DNA of 18,751 bases from Bacillota bacterium (GCA_023393815.1 JAEXBU010000006.1:1-18751); one strand, 5' to 3'. Positions 1 to 6,403 are shown, numbered from the stretch's first letter. A program made the numbers and translations. Notes: generated by a model from the sequence alone, not told the origin.

Positions 1-237
1 ACGAATCCACTCCATGGAAAGAGCCGCCGCGGCGCAGGTTAAAATGGCACCCAAAATGGGATTGATCCCCGTTAAAAGCCCGAGCATAACCCCGGCCAAA
101 GACACGTGGGAGAGGGCATCGCCAATCATGGCCAGACGGCGGTTGACGATAACCACGCCCATGGCGGGAATGACGACGGAAAGGACCAGGCCCACGATCA
201 TGGCCCGAATCATATAATCGTATTGAAACAACTCCAT
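1..237 (-). CDS. znuB: Zinc ABC transporter permease, ZnuB/TroC type (N-terminal part, runs off left edge)
   Basis: Membrane subunit of an ABC-3 family metal importer that would form the zinc channel fed by the neighbouring binding protein and ATPase. Only the first 79 codons are in the window. They read MELFQYDYMIRAMIVG, then a hydrophobic segment, then the hallmark stretch RRLAMIGDALSHVSLAG followed by a second membrane segment; this R-x4-GDALSH motif is characteristic of ZnuB/AdcB/TroC permeases. The start ATG overlaps the stop of the ATPase gene by one base (TGATG), with GGAG about nine bases upstream inside the ATPase gene, so translation is coupled. The frame is open to the first base of the window. 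Zinc as substrate is inferred from the His-rich binding protein and the Fur-family neighbour; manganese is the main alternative. Confidence 0.9.
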   Translation of the reverse strand, partial: MELFQYDYMIRAMIVGLVLSVVIPAMGVVIVNRRLAMIGDALSHVSLAGVMLGLLTGINPILGAILTCAAAALSMEWIR

Positions 238-899
238 CAGTCTCGGCTCCTTTTTTCAAGCACGCCGTCTTCCAAGACGTAAATGCCGTCGATCATATCT
301 TCCACCAAATGCAATTCGTGGGTAATCATTACGATCGTAATGCCGTGCACGTCGTGCAGGTGGCGCAATATGCGAAAAAGTTCTTCTCTCGCCTTAAAAT
401 CGATGCCCGTGGTAGGTTCGTCTAAAATTAAGACGTCGGTCATAGAGATCAGGGCTTTGGCAATGAGAACCCTCTGCCGCTGCCCGCCGGAAAGCGCCCC
501 GTAAAGTCGGTCGTTAAAGCCTTCCAAGTCCACGAGAGACAAGGCGTCGGCGATGCGGTGTTTTCGCTCCTCTTCCGTCAGTTTTTCGCCGTATAGACCC
601 AAGTCGATCAGTTCTCCCACGGTAATGGGAAAATCGTACGAGGAGACCATCAGTTGGGGAACGTAGCTTACACCGGAAAAGTCCGTGTCCTTCCCTACAG
701 GCTCGCCCCGATAGTAGATGGTTCCGCTGTCGGGAGTCTCGATCCCCAAAAGCAGTTTAATCAGCGTAGACTTTCCCGAACCGTTAGCCCCTATAAATGC
801 GAGAAAATCTCCCTGGTTCACAGAGAGATTCACGCCTTTTAATACCTCGTTTTTTCCGTAGGAAAATCGCAGGTCGCAGACCCGGTAGATTTCTTTCAT
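237..899 (-). CDS. znuC: Zinc ABC transporter ATP-binding protein, ZnuC type
   Basis: Cytoplasmic ATPase that powers metal uptake through the ZnuB-like permease. The 220-residue length is normal for the family. Visible motifs in order: Walker A GANGSGKST (residues 37-45), Q-loop VPQ (80-82), signature LSGGQRQR (136-143), Walker B VLILDE (156-161) and switch His194 in MITHE. The start ATG overlaps the znuA stop by four bases (ATGA) and its stop overlaps the permease start, so the three genes form a tightly coupled operon in the order binding protein, ATPase, permease. Regulation should be shared with znuA. The ATPase alone does not tell zinc from manganese; the context favours zinc. Confidence 0.95.
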   Translation of the reverse strand: MKEIYRVCDLRFSYGKNEVLKGVNLSVNQGDFLAFIGANGSGKSTLIKLLLGIETPDSGTIYYRGEPVGKDTDFSGVSYVPQLMVSSYDFPITVGELIDLGLYGEKLTEEERKHRIADALSLVDLEGFNDRLYGALSGGQRQRVLIAKALISMTDVLILDEPTTGIDFKAREELFRILRHLHDVHGITIVMITHELHLVEDMIDGIYVLEDGVLEKRSRD

Positions 900-1963
900 T
901 GCAATGCAGACTCCAATGTTTTCAGATTGCTTTCCATTCGTTCAAAGTAATTTTTGTCGCTTTCGTATTCCATGGGATCCAATTCCTTCACTTCGGCACC
1001 CGCTTCCGATGCGACAGTTTTCGCTATTTTATCATCTTCTTGGGGTTCCGTAAAGACGGTGGTAATGCCTTTGGCCTTCATTTGATCGATGATGTCTTTC
1101 ATGGCCTTAGGATCCGGTTCGGATTCGGAGTTAATGCCTTCGATGGGAATTTGGTTCAAACCGAATTCCTTGGCCAGATAACCGTAGGCTTCATGACTGA
1201 CGACGATGTCTTTGTGTTTGGCATTGGAGAGGACTTTATCGAAAGACTCGTCCAGCGCTTCGAATTTTTCGTGAACCTTGGCTAAATTGTCCTTGTAGTA
1301 TTGGGCGTTGTCCGGATCTTTCGCGATTAACGCTTCGGCGATGTTTGCCGCCATTTTGTCGGCGTTTTCCGGAGACATCCACACGTGGGGATCCTTGCCG
1401 TCGTGATCGTGTTCGTCGTGGTGTTCGTCGGCGTCGTGATTATTGTTGTCGTGGTTGTTTTCGGCCGCGTCGTTGTTATGGTTGTCGTGGTTATTGTTGT
1501 CGTGATTGTGTTCGTCGGCTTCTTCCCCGTCGTGATGATGGTGATGGCCGCCCTCTAAAAGTTCAATGCCCTTGGAGGCTTCCACCAAGACTGCATCCCC
1601 TTCCAACGTGTCCTTTAAGCTGTCCGTAAAGGATTCCAGACCGGCGCCATTGTAGATAAACAGATCCGCATCATTTAAGCTATTTATGTCCTTGGGAGAC
1701 GGTTCGAATCCGTGTACCCCTTGACCCTTGGGAATTAAGCACGTCACTTGCGCCTTGTCCCCAGCGATCTCTTCGGTCAGGTCGCGAAGAATGTAGGTGG
1801 ACGTAACCACTTTCACCCCGTCGCCCTTCGGTTGTTGGCTGGCGGATGTTTCCACGGCGGCCTTGTTGTCTTTATTGTCTTTTGCATTGTTCGCCGCTTT
1901 ACTTCCGCAAGCAGTCAGCATAAGGGCGGCACAGGCGACGGCAACGATTTGTTTTGCTTTCAT
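896..1963 (-). CDS. znuA: Zinc-binding lipoprotein of ABC importer, ZnuA/AdcA type, with long His-rich loop
   Basis: Extracellular solute-binding lipoprotein (cluster A-I) that captures the metal and hands it to ZnuB. The 355 residues begin with a lipoprotein signal peptide whose lipobox LTAC places the lipidated cysteine at residue 19. Expected metal ligands are visible: His84 (GVHGFEPS), His193 (DPHVWMSP), His257 (VSHEAY) and probably Asp329 (ELDPM). Between the first two ligands lies an unusually long His/Asp/Asn-rich loop, about residues 139-189, typical of zinc rather than manganese binders. The ribosome site AGGAGG lies six bases before the ATG. It is first in its operon and divergent from a Fur-family regulator, with a shared control region between them. 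Confidence 0.95.
   Translation of the reverse strand: MKAKQIVAVACAALMLTACGSKAANNAKDNKDNKAAVETSASQQPKGDGVKVVTSTYILRDLTEEIAGDKAQVTCLIPKGQGVHGFEPSPKDINSLNDADLFIYNGAGLESFTDSLKDTLEGDAVLVEASKGIELLEGGHHHHHDGEEADEHNHDNNNHDNHNNDAAENNHDNNNHDADEHHDEHDHDGKDPHVWMSPENADKMAANIAEALIAKDPDNAQYYKDNLAKVHEKFEALDESFDKVLSNAKHKDIVVSHEAYGYLAKEFGLNQIPIEGINSESEPDPKAMKDIIDQMKAKGITTVFTEPQEDDKIAKTVASEAGAEVKELDPMEYESDKNYFERMESNLKTLESALQ
1397..1546 (-). repeat. Low-complexity His/Asp/Asn-rich loop of ZnuA with internal duplications
   Basis: This segment codes for residues 140-189 of the zinc-binding lipoprotein. It starts with five consecutive histidines and contains the octapeptide NHDNNNHD twice (residues 153-160 and 170-177). 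At DNA level a 14-base direct repeat, ttattgttgtcgtg, occurs at 1440-1453 and 1491-1504. The repeats suggest growth by slippage or unequal duplication. In ZnuA/AdcA proteins such loops act as zinc-chelating antennae. Confidence 0.8.
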
Positions 1964-1980
1964 TTATACCTCCTAAATAG

Positions 1981-2002
1981 AAATCATTGTTATTTACCAT
2001 TT
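1981..2002. promoter_or_regulatory. Candidate Zur/Fur operator (imperfect palindrome)
   Basis: The 22 bases begin aaatcatt and end accattt, so the outer AAAT...ATTT arms are inverted repeats with an AT-rich centre, in the style of Fur-family boxes. The site lies immediately downstream of the znuA -10 element, covering the expected transcription start, where a repressor would block the promoter. The match is imperfect and the regulator assignment rests on the adjacent Fur-family gene. Confidence 0.4.
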
Positions 2003-2005
2003 CCA

Positions 2006-2014
2006 AGTATACCA
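2006..2014 (-). promoter_or_regulatory. Extended -10 promoter of the znuACB operon
   Basis: On the minus strand the bases read TGGTATACT, an extended -10 (TGn plus TATACT), about 40 bases before the znuA start codon. No good -35 box is seen at the proper distance, which is acceptable for an extended -10 promoter. Confidence 0.55.
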
Positions 2015-2111
2015 CTTTTCTTATTTTTTCGGGGTGTTTTTCCAAGAAATTCTTTCCACTCCTTTTCTTTTCTTTCTCCATGGCTTATGATGACCCTAGG
2101 AGGGGTTATGG

Positions 2112-2519
2112 ATGGAAGAATTACTACGAGAAAAAGGACTGAAGGCCACCAAGGGACGTTTGGACGTGCTTCGTATTTTAAAAGCCTCCCCCGTTCCCAT
2201 GCGGGCCATGGAAGTCTACCAAAAAACATCACAGGATGCGTGTGCGTCTTTATCCACGGTCTACCGCATACTGATTCAACTGACGAAAGCGGGTCTCTTG
2301 CAGGCGTCGCTACAGCAGGACGAAAGCACCTACTACGAGTACAAGGGCGCCGAACACCACCACTACATCGTCTGCGCCCGCTGCGGCAAGCTTTCCCCCA
2401 TCGACGATTGCCCCCTGGATGCCTTGGACAAACACATTACCCAAACCACGGGCTACGCCATTACGGGCCACACCTTTCAACTGGAAGGCATTTGCCCGGA
2501 CTGTTTGAAAAAAGAATAG
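2112..2519 (+). CDS. zur: Fur-family metalloregulator, probably Zur
   Basis: DNA-binding metal-sensing repressor, probably of the divergent zinc importer. The 135 residues comprise a winged-helix domain (residues 1-75, with STVYRILIQLTKAGL as the recognition helix region) and a dimerisation domain with HHHYIVCARCGK (82-93). Two CxxC pairs, Cys88/Cys91 and Cys128/Cys131, form the structural zinc site common to Zur, PerR and many Fur proteins. It is slightly shorter than the usual 140-150. AGGAGGGG at 2098-2105 lies six bases before the chosen ATG; another ATG at 2108 is out of frame. A hairpin terminator follows the stop. Calling it Zur rather than Fur or PerR relies on the neighbouring zinc operon. 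Confidence 0.85.
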   Translation: MEELLREKGLKATKGRLDVLRILKASPVPMRAMEVYQKTSQDACASLSTVYRILIQLTKAGLLQASLQQDESTYYEYKGAEHHHYIVCARCGKLSPIDDCPLDALDKHITQTTGYAITGHTFQLEGICPDCLKKE

Positions 2520-2525
2520 CGCACA

Positions 2526-2555
2526 AAAAAACCGGCGAAAAATCGTCGGTTTTTT
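2526..2555. terminator. Intrinsic terminator, bidirectional, between zur and the MFS gene
   Basis: The arms AAAAAACCGGCG and CGTCGGTTTTTT pair with one G-U and leave a six-base AT loop. The T run on the plus strand ends zur. The A run on the other side becomes a T run on the minus strand, so the element can also end the converging MFS transcript, whose stop codon is at 2600. Confidence 0.85.
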
Positions 2556-2599
2556 CTTTTATAAAGGCTCAGAGGTGCCCTACGCCGCGGGATGAGGAC

Positions 2600-3760
2600 T
2601 TATCCGCGCTTTCTCTTTCGAATGGCCAGGGCAAAGAGGACGCTTAGGGCTGTAACGGCCATGTTTAAGAGAACCACATAGGTCGGCGCCATGAACCCGG
2701 TCTTCGCGGTCAGCGCCCCGGCGACGGCGAGGATCGCGTAGTTCGCCACCGACGATGCCATCATCACCACCGACGTAATCTTTCCCTTGTGTTCGTCGTA
2801 GAGGGCATTGGCTTCCGCCACTACCAGTTGCAGGACGCCACCGGCTCCGCCGTAGCCGATGAAGAAACCACCGATTAAGGGCGAGAGAGGGGTTCGTACA
2901 AAGTACGTATAGGCCAGGGCCACAAAACACAGAGCGGGATAGAGGACGAGGACGTCTTCCGTGTCGATTTTTTTCAGCACCACGATGGCCGTTGCCAAAA
3001 TGGCCGCGACGGTACCCGCCGCGTAGACGGACTGAATTATGGACGGATCCGACATATGGTATAAGCTCCCAAGCTCTTGATTGCAGTTGAGCCACAGGGT
3101 AAAGGTGGCCGTGGCGGTAAAGCCCATCAACACCACGGGAACGATCCCCGGGCGCAGACCCATGGAGCGCGCGATCTCCGCTTCCGTCGCTTTTTCCCGT
3201 GGAAACTTGGCCGTGGCAATCAAGAGTCCGTCCAGGGCAATCAAGGCACCAAAGAGGGAGAACACAGCTCTGTAGTCGACGGCGCGGGCGGCGGCAAGGC
3301 CGATGACAAAGGGCAGGACGAACTGCCCCAAAGACATGGCGAATTTCGTAAACATATTGGCCTTGGGGCCTTTTTCTTTAAAGAGCTCGAGAATCGTCGG
3401 CGTCACACAGGTATCTAAAAAGGAATTGGCCATACCACCTATGACGGCCAGGACGTAGGCGCCTTTGGCCGAGGCGCAAAAGGCGATGCCGAAAAAGTAC
3501 ACGGTGTACAGGGCGACGCCCACAAGACCCGAGACCTTTCTCCCCCACTTGTCCGACGCCCAGCCCGAAAGAGGCAAAGCCACGAGCCGCCCCAAACCCA
3601 AGGCGGCGATCACCTGAATGACCGCGGAAATGTCCGCCGCGCCCCAGGCCCTTTGCAGCACCGATTTGTACTGAGAGAGAATGGACACGCCGATGCCGTG
3701 AATAAAATAGGTAAAATACAGGGGCAGGACCGTACGATATAGGGATTGGTTGGATTGCAT
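2600..3760 (-). CDS. Major facilitator superfamily transporter, substrate unknown
   Basis: Integral membrane secondary transporter. Its 386 residues contain about twelve hydrophobic segments. The MFS loop 2-3 signature is present as GWASDKWGRK (residues 66-75; G-x3-D-x2-GRK), and the protein ends in a basic tail RKRKRG, as expected for a cytoplasmic C-terminus. The length and motif A are typical of small drug/metabolite MFS carriers, but I cannot name a substrate. The start ATG follows GAGGTG with a four-base spacer. The gene stands alone, with its own strong promoter and a structured leader that ends in a terminator only 20 bases upstream, so expression is probably controlled by conditional termination. 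That control would suit an exporter induced by its substrate, but this is inference. Confidence 0.9.
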   Translation of the reverse strand: MQSNQSLYRTVLPLYFTYFIHGIGVSILSQYKSVLQRAWGAADISAVIQVIAALGLGRLVALPLSGWASDKWGRKVSGLVGVALYTVYFFGIAFCASAKGAYVLAVIGGMANSFLDTCVTPTILELFKEKGPKANMFTKFAMSLGQFVLPFVIGLAAARAVDYRAVFSLFGALIALDGLLIATAKFPREKATEAEIARSMGLRPGIVPVVLMGFTATATFTLWLNCNQELGSLYHMSDPSIIQSVYAAGTVAAILATAIVVLKKIDTEDVLVLYPALCFVALAYTYFVRTPLSPLIGGFFIGYGGAGGVLQLVVAEANALYDEHKGKITSVVMMASSVANYAILAVAGALTAKTGFMAPTYVVLLNMAVTALSVLFALAIRKRKRG

Positions 3761-3782
3761 AAATCACCTCGAAAATTTCCAC

Positions 3783-3810
3783 AAAAAAAGTGACCTACAG
3801 GCCACTTTTT
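3783..3810 (-). terminator. Intrinsic terminator inside the 5' leader of the MFS gene (attenuator)
   Basis: On the minus strand AAAAAGTGGCC pairs with GGTCACTTTTT around a TGTA loop (one G-U pair) and is followed by a run of seven T. It ends about 20 bases before the MFS start codon and downstream of the gene's only good promoter. It would therefore stop transcription before the gene unless an alternative fold forms. Confidence 0.85.
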
Positions 3811-3935
3811 CCGGCTCCACCGGAGCCGCCTCGATGGTATGCCCTTCCGATTTTCGGTAAGCAACAGTAAGTAAGAAACAACTCTAAGTAATAAAACTTA
3901 TAGCTAGGAGTAAGTCGGCACGTTCGTCCATCGAT
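3784..3935 (-). ncRNA. Structured 5' leader RNA of the MFS gene: candidate riboswitch or attenuator, class unknown
   Basis: From the predicted start near 3935 the minus-strand leader holds several foldable parts. A closing helix pairs TCGATGG (3934-3928) with CCATCGA (3837-3831). Inside it are an AAGT/ACTT-based hairpin and a small CCGA/TCGG hairpin (3847-3857). After it come a strong GC hairpin CGGCTCC/GGAGCCG (3812-3828) and the intrinsic terminator. Compact helices followed by a terminator before a transporter gene are typical of riboswitch or attenuator leaders. I compared it by eye with T-box, lysine, SAM-I, TPP, FMN, cobalamin, purine, glycine, THF, fluoride and guanidine-I consensus elements and found no convincing match. 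A short reading frame also lies in it. Confidence 0.5.
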
Positions 3936-3941
3936 AGGATT

Positions 3942-3970
3942 ATTATCACATGAATTTTCCGCGCCGTCAA
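3942..3970 (-). promoter_or_regulatory. Sigma-A type promoter of the MFS gene
   Basis: On the minus strand TTGACG (3970-3965) is separated by exactly 17 bases from GATAAT (3947-3942), which is also preceded by TGT, giving an extended -10. It is one of the best promoters in the window. Transcription should begin near 3935. Confidence 0.8.
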
Positions 3971-3998
3971 GCATTCTTTATCTATTTCTTACGAACTT

Positions 3999-4415
3999 TT
4001 ACAGGCGCATCATTTGACGAACGGCGTCGTAAATGCCTTCGGTCATGGTGCGAAATTCCACGGGGGTTTGTTTTTCGTTGACGGAAAAGAGTCCGTCCTT
4101 CAGGTAGTTAAAGGTAACCGAGAGCATACCCTCGTCGATCCCTACATAAAAAGCCAGGGCTCTATTTTCGATGACGGCTTCAAATCCGTAGCTGTCTCCG
4201 TCCAAAATGCGGATGCACTCGTCGTAAATGTTGCAGAGTTCTTCGAATTTAAAAAAGCTGTCTTCCGCTTCAAAGGTTTCCTCTCCGTCACGCCCGTGAA
4301 TCTTGCAGATAAGATAGTCCGTGCTGAAACCCGTGCCCACGCCCCAGCCTGGCGGGTATTCGAAATCCAATACCTCCACGGCGATTTCTTTGTTTCCCTC
4401 TTTTAAGTGAAGCAT
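3999..4415 (-). CDS. Hypothetical protein, 138 residues
   Basis: I do not recognise this acidic soluble protein with certainty. It begins MLHLKEGNKEIAVEVLDFEYP and has a central segment with FEAEDSFFKFEEL followed by a long acidic helix and then predicted beta strands (LAFYVGIDEGMLSVTFNYL). That order, beta strands, a 'F-A-D...L' helix, beta strands, resembles WapI-type immunity proteins, but this is a weak, by-eye resemblance. There is no signal peptide or membrane segment. The ATG is one base from the stop of the nitroreductase gene and uses GGAAGGAAAG at that gene's end as ribosome site, so the two are co-translated. No terminator hairpin follows; transcription may run on into the MFS promoter region. 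Confidence 0.8.
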   Translation of the reverse strand: MLHLKEGNKEIAVEVLDFEYPPGWGVGTGFSTDYLICKIHGRDGEETFEAEDSFFKFEELCNIYDECIRILDGDSYGFEAVIENRALAFYVGIDEGMLSVTFNYLKDGLFSVNEKQTPVEFRTMTEGIYDAVRQMMRL

Positions 4416-4416
4416 T

Positions 4417-5178
4417 TTACTTTCCTTCCTTGCTTAAGCGGAAACCCTGTTCCTCGGCGATTTTCACGAGAGCCGCCCGATTTTCCGTGGCGCTCTTCAG
4501 GCGAGTCACCACTTGCTTCGAAAAGGAATCCACACGGCGATTGGCATCTCTTAAGTCGTAGTAGGTCTGCATATCGCGATCGTAATCGGCGATGGCTTCC
4601 ATGTAGTTGTCCAAAACGTCGTAGCTGTTTTCAAAGAATTTAAGCTCCATAGGCATACGGGGTTTCAGTTGCGGAGATTGGTTCGGATGGCCGAAACCCA
4701 GACCGAAAACCGGGAAGGTAAGTTCGGGCAGGTCCAAAAGCTCGATCACTGCCCGGGCGTCGTTTAAGAGGCTGCCTAAATAGACGGCTCCGAGCCCGAC
4801 TGCTTCGATGGCGTTGGTCACGTTTTGCGCCGCCAGAGCCGCGTCGGTAAAGCCTTGGAAGAAACGATCGCTATCCGCTTCCGCCTCCAGTTCTACGCCT
4901 TGCTCCCTGGCGATGCGGCTGTTTCGAAACGCGTCCGCCACAAAGATCCACAGCTCCGGCGCCCGAGCGATGTATTCCTGTCCGCCGATGGCCGCAAGAG
5001 CCTTTTTCTTTTCTTCGTCCGTGATGCGAATAATGGAGTAGGCCTGCATTCCCGTGGCCGTAGCCGTATGGTTTGCTACGTCTTTTAAAATGTCTATCAG
5101 CTCGGGATCCACCGGCTCTTCGGTAAATTCCCGTATGGTCACGTGATGTAATTGTTTGTCAAAAAGCGTCTTATCCAC
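4417..5178 (-). CDS. NADPH-dependent nitroreductase / flavin oxidoreductase, NfsA-like
   Basis: FMN enzyme of the nitroreductase superfamily that would reduce nitro or quinone compounds with NADPH. I choose the GTG at 5178 as start: it overlaps the upstream stop by one base (TAGTG) and has GAGGAGG seven bases ahead, giving 253 residues. A longer frame from an ATG at 5217 has no comparable site. The N-terminal HHVTIREFTEEPVDPELI and ATATGMQAYS region corresponds to the family's FMN-binding start, and GLGFGHPNQSPQLKPRMPM (middle) is the typical NfsA/FRP-type loop (usually GLCVGYP-x-KPRLP). A long C-terminal helical extension also fits the NfsA group. It sits in the thiol peroxidase run, consistent with a redox defence role, though the physiological substrate is unknown. 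Confidence 0.88.
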   Translation of the reverse strand: MDKTLFDKQLHHVTIREFTEEPVDPELIDILKDVANHTATATGMQAYSIIRITDEEKKKALAAIGGQEYIARAPELWIFVADAFRNSRIAREQGVELEAEADSDRFFQGFTDAALAAQNVTNAIEAVGLGAVYLGSLLNDARAVIELLDLPELTFPVFGLGFGHPNQSPQLKPRMPMELKFFENSYDVLDNYMEAIADYDRDMQTYYDLRDANRRVDSFSKQVVTRLKSATENRAALVKIAEEQGFRLSKEGK

Positions 5179-5666
5179 TATTTCCTCCTCTGCTTTTCCC
5201 TTAGACGGCGAATCCACAAATTGCCGATTTCCGCCGTGGACTCCATGGTCTTGATCTGCATACGCAAAAGGCCTTTCAATGACTCCGCCAAGTAGTTGTC
5301 TTCTTCGTCGGAGGCGGATTTAAAGAGCCCTCCACCGTCTTTTCCGTAAAGCTCGATGACCATTTCCCCTGGCCCCGTTCCGTCGCCCTTGTGTTCCACC
5401 TGAACGGCCATGGGCATCAGGGCCCGATTTTCGCGCATGACGGGCAAATTTCCTTCGCCCTCGGGAAAGATCGCCTCCATCTCGGTGAGATAGACTCCCT
5501 CTTCGGAAATGCCGTCAACCACGAAAAAACGGCGCTTTTCTCCCAAAAGCCACAACCCGTCTCCCACCTTCAGGCGCGAGACATAGGCTCGATCCACGGC
5601 CAAAAAGCCGTTCTCGTCAGGTACTTGCTCCGTATGCAAATAATAGGTACGAATCCCTTCTTCCAT
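5178..5666 (-). CDS. Hypothetical protein, about 162 residues
   Basis: Unrecognised soluble protein. From the ATG at 5666 it begins MEEGIRTYYLHTEQVP, and GGGAG lies five bases before that codon; an ATG 12 bases earlier (5678) would add MGEA but has no good ribosome site. The N-terminal half looks beta-rich (FLAVDRAYVSRLKVGDGLWLL). The middle is glycine- and acid-rich (KDGGGLFKSASDEED). The end is a basic amphipathic helix with LRRLREKQRRK-like composition, which could bind nucleic acid or simply be a tail. There is no signal peptide or membrane segment. Its stop overlaps the nitroreductase start, so the two are translationally coupled. A terminator hairpin ends only about 15 bases upstream of the start codon. 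Confidence 0.8.
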   Translation of the reverse strand: MEEGIRTYYLHTEQVPDENGFLAVDRAYVSRLKVGDGLWLLGEKRRFFVVDGISEEGVYLTEMEAIFPEGEGNLPVMRENRALMPMAVQVEHKGDGTGPGEMVIELYGKDGGGLFKSASDEEDNYLAESLKGLLRMQIKTMESTAEIGNLWIRRLREKQRRK

Positions 5667-5680
5667 CGCTTCTCCCATCT

Positions 5681-5716
5681 ACAAAAAGAAAAGGTACCGG
5701 CCGAAGTCGGTACCTT
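5681..5716 (-). terminator. Intrinsic terminator splitting the tpx-rlmH run from the nitroreductase genes
   Basis: On the minus strand AAGGTACCG pairs perfectly with CGGTACCTT; an A-C mismatch, a C-G pair and a TTCG tetraloop sit on top, and TTCTTTTTG follows. It lies between the 60-residue gene and the hypothetical gene starting at 5666, with almost no room for a new promoter after it. It may therefore work as a partial terminator inside one operon. Confidence 0.85.
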
Positions 5717-5729
5717 CTACGTACAAAGC

Positions 5730-5912
5730 TTATTTTGCGTTTTCGTTGATCCAATTCATGGATTCTTTTACCGCTTCGTCCGTAGGGATTTCAACGCCGG
5801 TTTCCGGATCCTTCCCTTCTACATGACTGTAGATGTCCGATGCCGGAGCTTGTTGATCGTTTTGGTTTTCCTGTTCTCTTCTGGATCTTGCTTCTTCTTC
5901 TTTTTTGGACAT
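5730..5912 (-). CDS. Small hydrophilic protein, 60 residues, DUF3787-like
   Basis: Very short, charged protein: MSKKEEEARSRREQENQ at the start, with no cysteine, signal or membrane segment. The C-terminal part, with VEIPTDEAVKESMNWINENAK, follows the pattern 'V-x-IP-(S/T)-(D/E)-E-AV-x-EA-x-x-W-(V/I)-x-EN' that I associate with the small clostridial DUF3787 family, whose members are linked to the spore surface in some species. That link is from memory and tentative. An excellent AGGAGG lies five bases before the ATG, in the nine-base gap after the rlmH stop, so this is a real gene co-transcribed with rlmH. A terminator follows directly. Confidence 0.75.
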   Translation of the reverse strand: MSKKEEEARSRREQENQNDQQAPASDIYSHVEGKDPETGVEIPTDEAVKESMNWINENAK

Positions 5913-5921
5913 ACTATCCTC

Positions 5922-6401
5922 CTACTTGTGGTACACGTGGCCGGCATGAATGCGTGCCGCCCGATAAATCTGCTCCATCAGAACCGGTCGCATTAAGGTG
6001 TGCGGCAAAGTCATTTTGGAAAAGGACAAAAGCCAATCGGCCCGTGCCTTGACGGCGGGCGAAAGACCCATGCTGCTTCCGATGACGAAAACCACATCCC
6101 CGTCGGCCGTCTCTACATAGTCATACAATCGATCGGAAAAGGCCAGCGAATCCACTTGCCTTCCCTCGACCGCCAAGACGATGACTTTGTCTTTGGGGCC
6201 GATCTTTGCGAGTAGGCGCTCGCCCTCGCGGACAAGAACCGCCTCCGCCTCCTTGGGCGACAGACTTTCCGGAGCCCGCTCGTCCTTCAACTCCACCACA
6301 TCCACAAACAGGTAGGGCCGAAGGCGCTTCACGTACTCCGAAACCAAAGTCTCCGTGGCGCGATCCTTCAGCTTTCCCAGGGCAAGAATCCGCAACCTCA
6401 C
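5922..6401 (-). CDS. rlmH: 23S rRNA (pseudouridine1915-N3)-methyltransferase RlmH
   Basis: SPOUT-class methyltransferase that methylates pseudouridine 1915 in helix 69 of 23S rRNA on the assembled 70S ribosome, using S-adenosylmethionine. The 159 residues are the standard length. The family's C-terminal knot is clear: VFVIGSSMGLSPAVKARAD, then LSFSKMTLPHTLMRPVLMEQ and IYRAARIHAGHVYHK, matching the conserved 'GG-x-GL...MT-PH...EQiYRA...YHK' pattern. The N-terminus RLRILALGKLKD is also canonical and fixes the start as GTG at 6401. It is two bases after the tpx stop, so the two are co-transcribed. Confidence 0.96.
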   Translation of the reverse strand: MRLRILALGKLKDRATETLVSEYVKRLRPYLFVDVVELKDERAPESLSPKEAEAVLVREGERLLAKIGPKDKVIVLAVEGRQVDSLAFSDRLYDYVETADGDVVFVIGSSMGLSPAVKARADWLLSFSKMTLPHTLMRPVLMEQIYRAARIHAGHVYHK

Positions 6402-6403
6402 CC

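Noticed and set aside
1345..1629. Arg-rich plus-strand frame opposite the ZnuA His-loop
   Set aside because: It is the antisense of repeated His/Asp codons, which yields Arg-rich nonsense; no ribosome site.
1748..2647. Long plus-strand frame of 299 codons over znuA 5' end and zur
   Set aside because: It overlaps two well-supported genes, is in a different frame from zur and its protein is compositionally odd with no motif; a shadow.
3812..3828. GC hairpin as a terminator by itself
   Set aside because: It is followed by GGAAAAAG and not by T residues; it is better seen as part of the leader fold.
3784..3935. T-box riboswitch for the MFS leader
   Set aside because: The conserved antiterminator AGGGTGGNACCGCG is absent and the leader is too short for a stem I with specifier loop.
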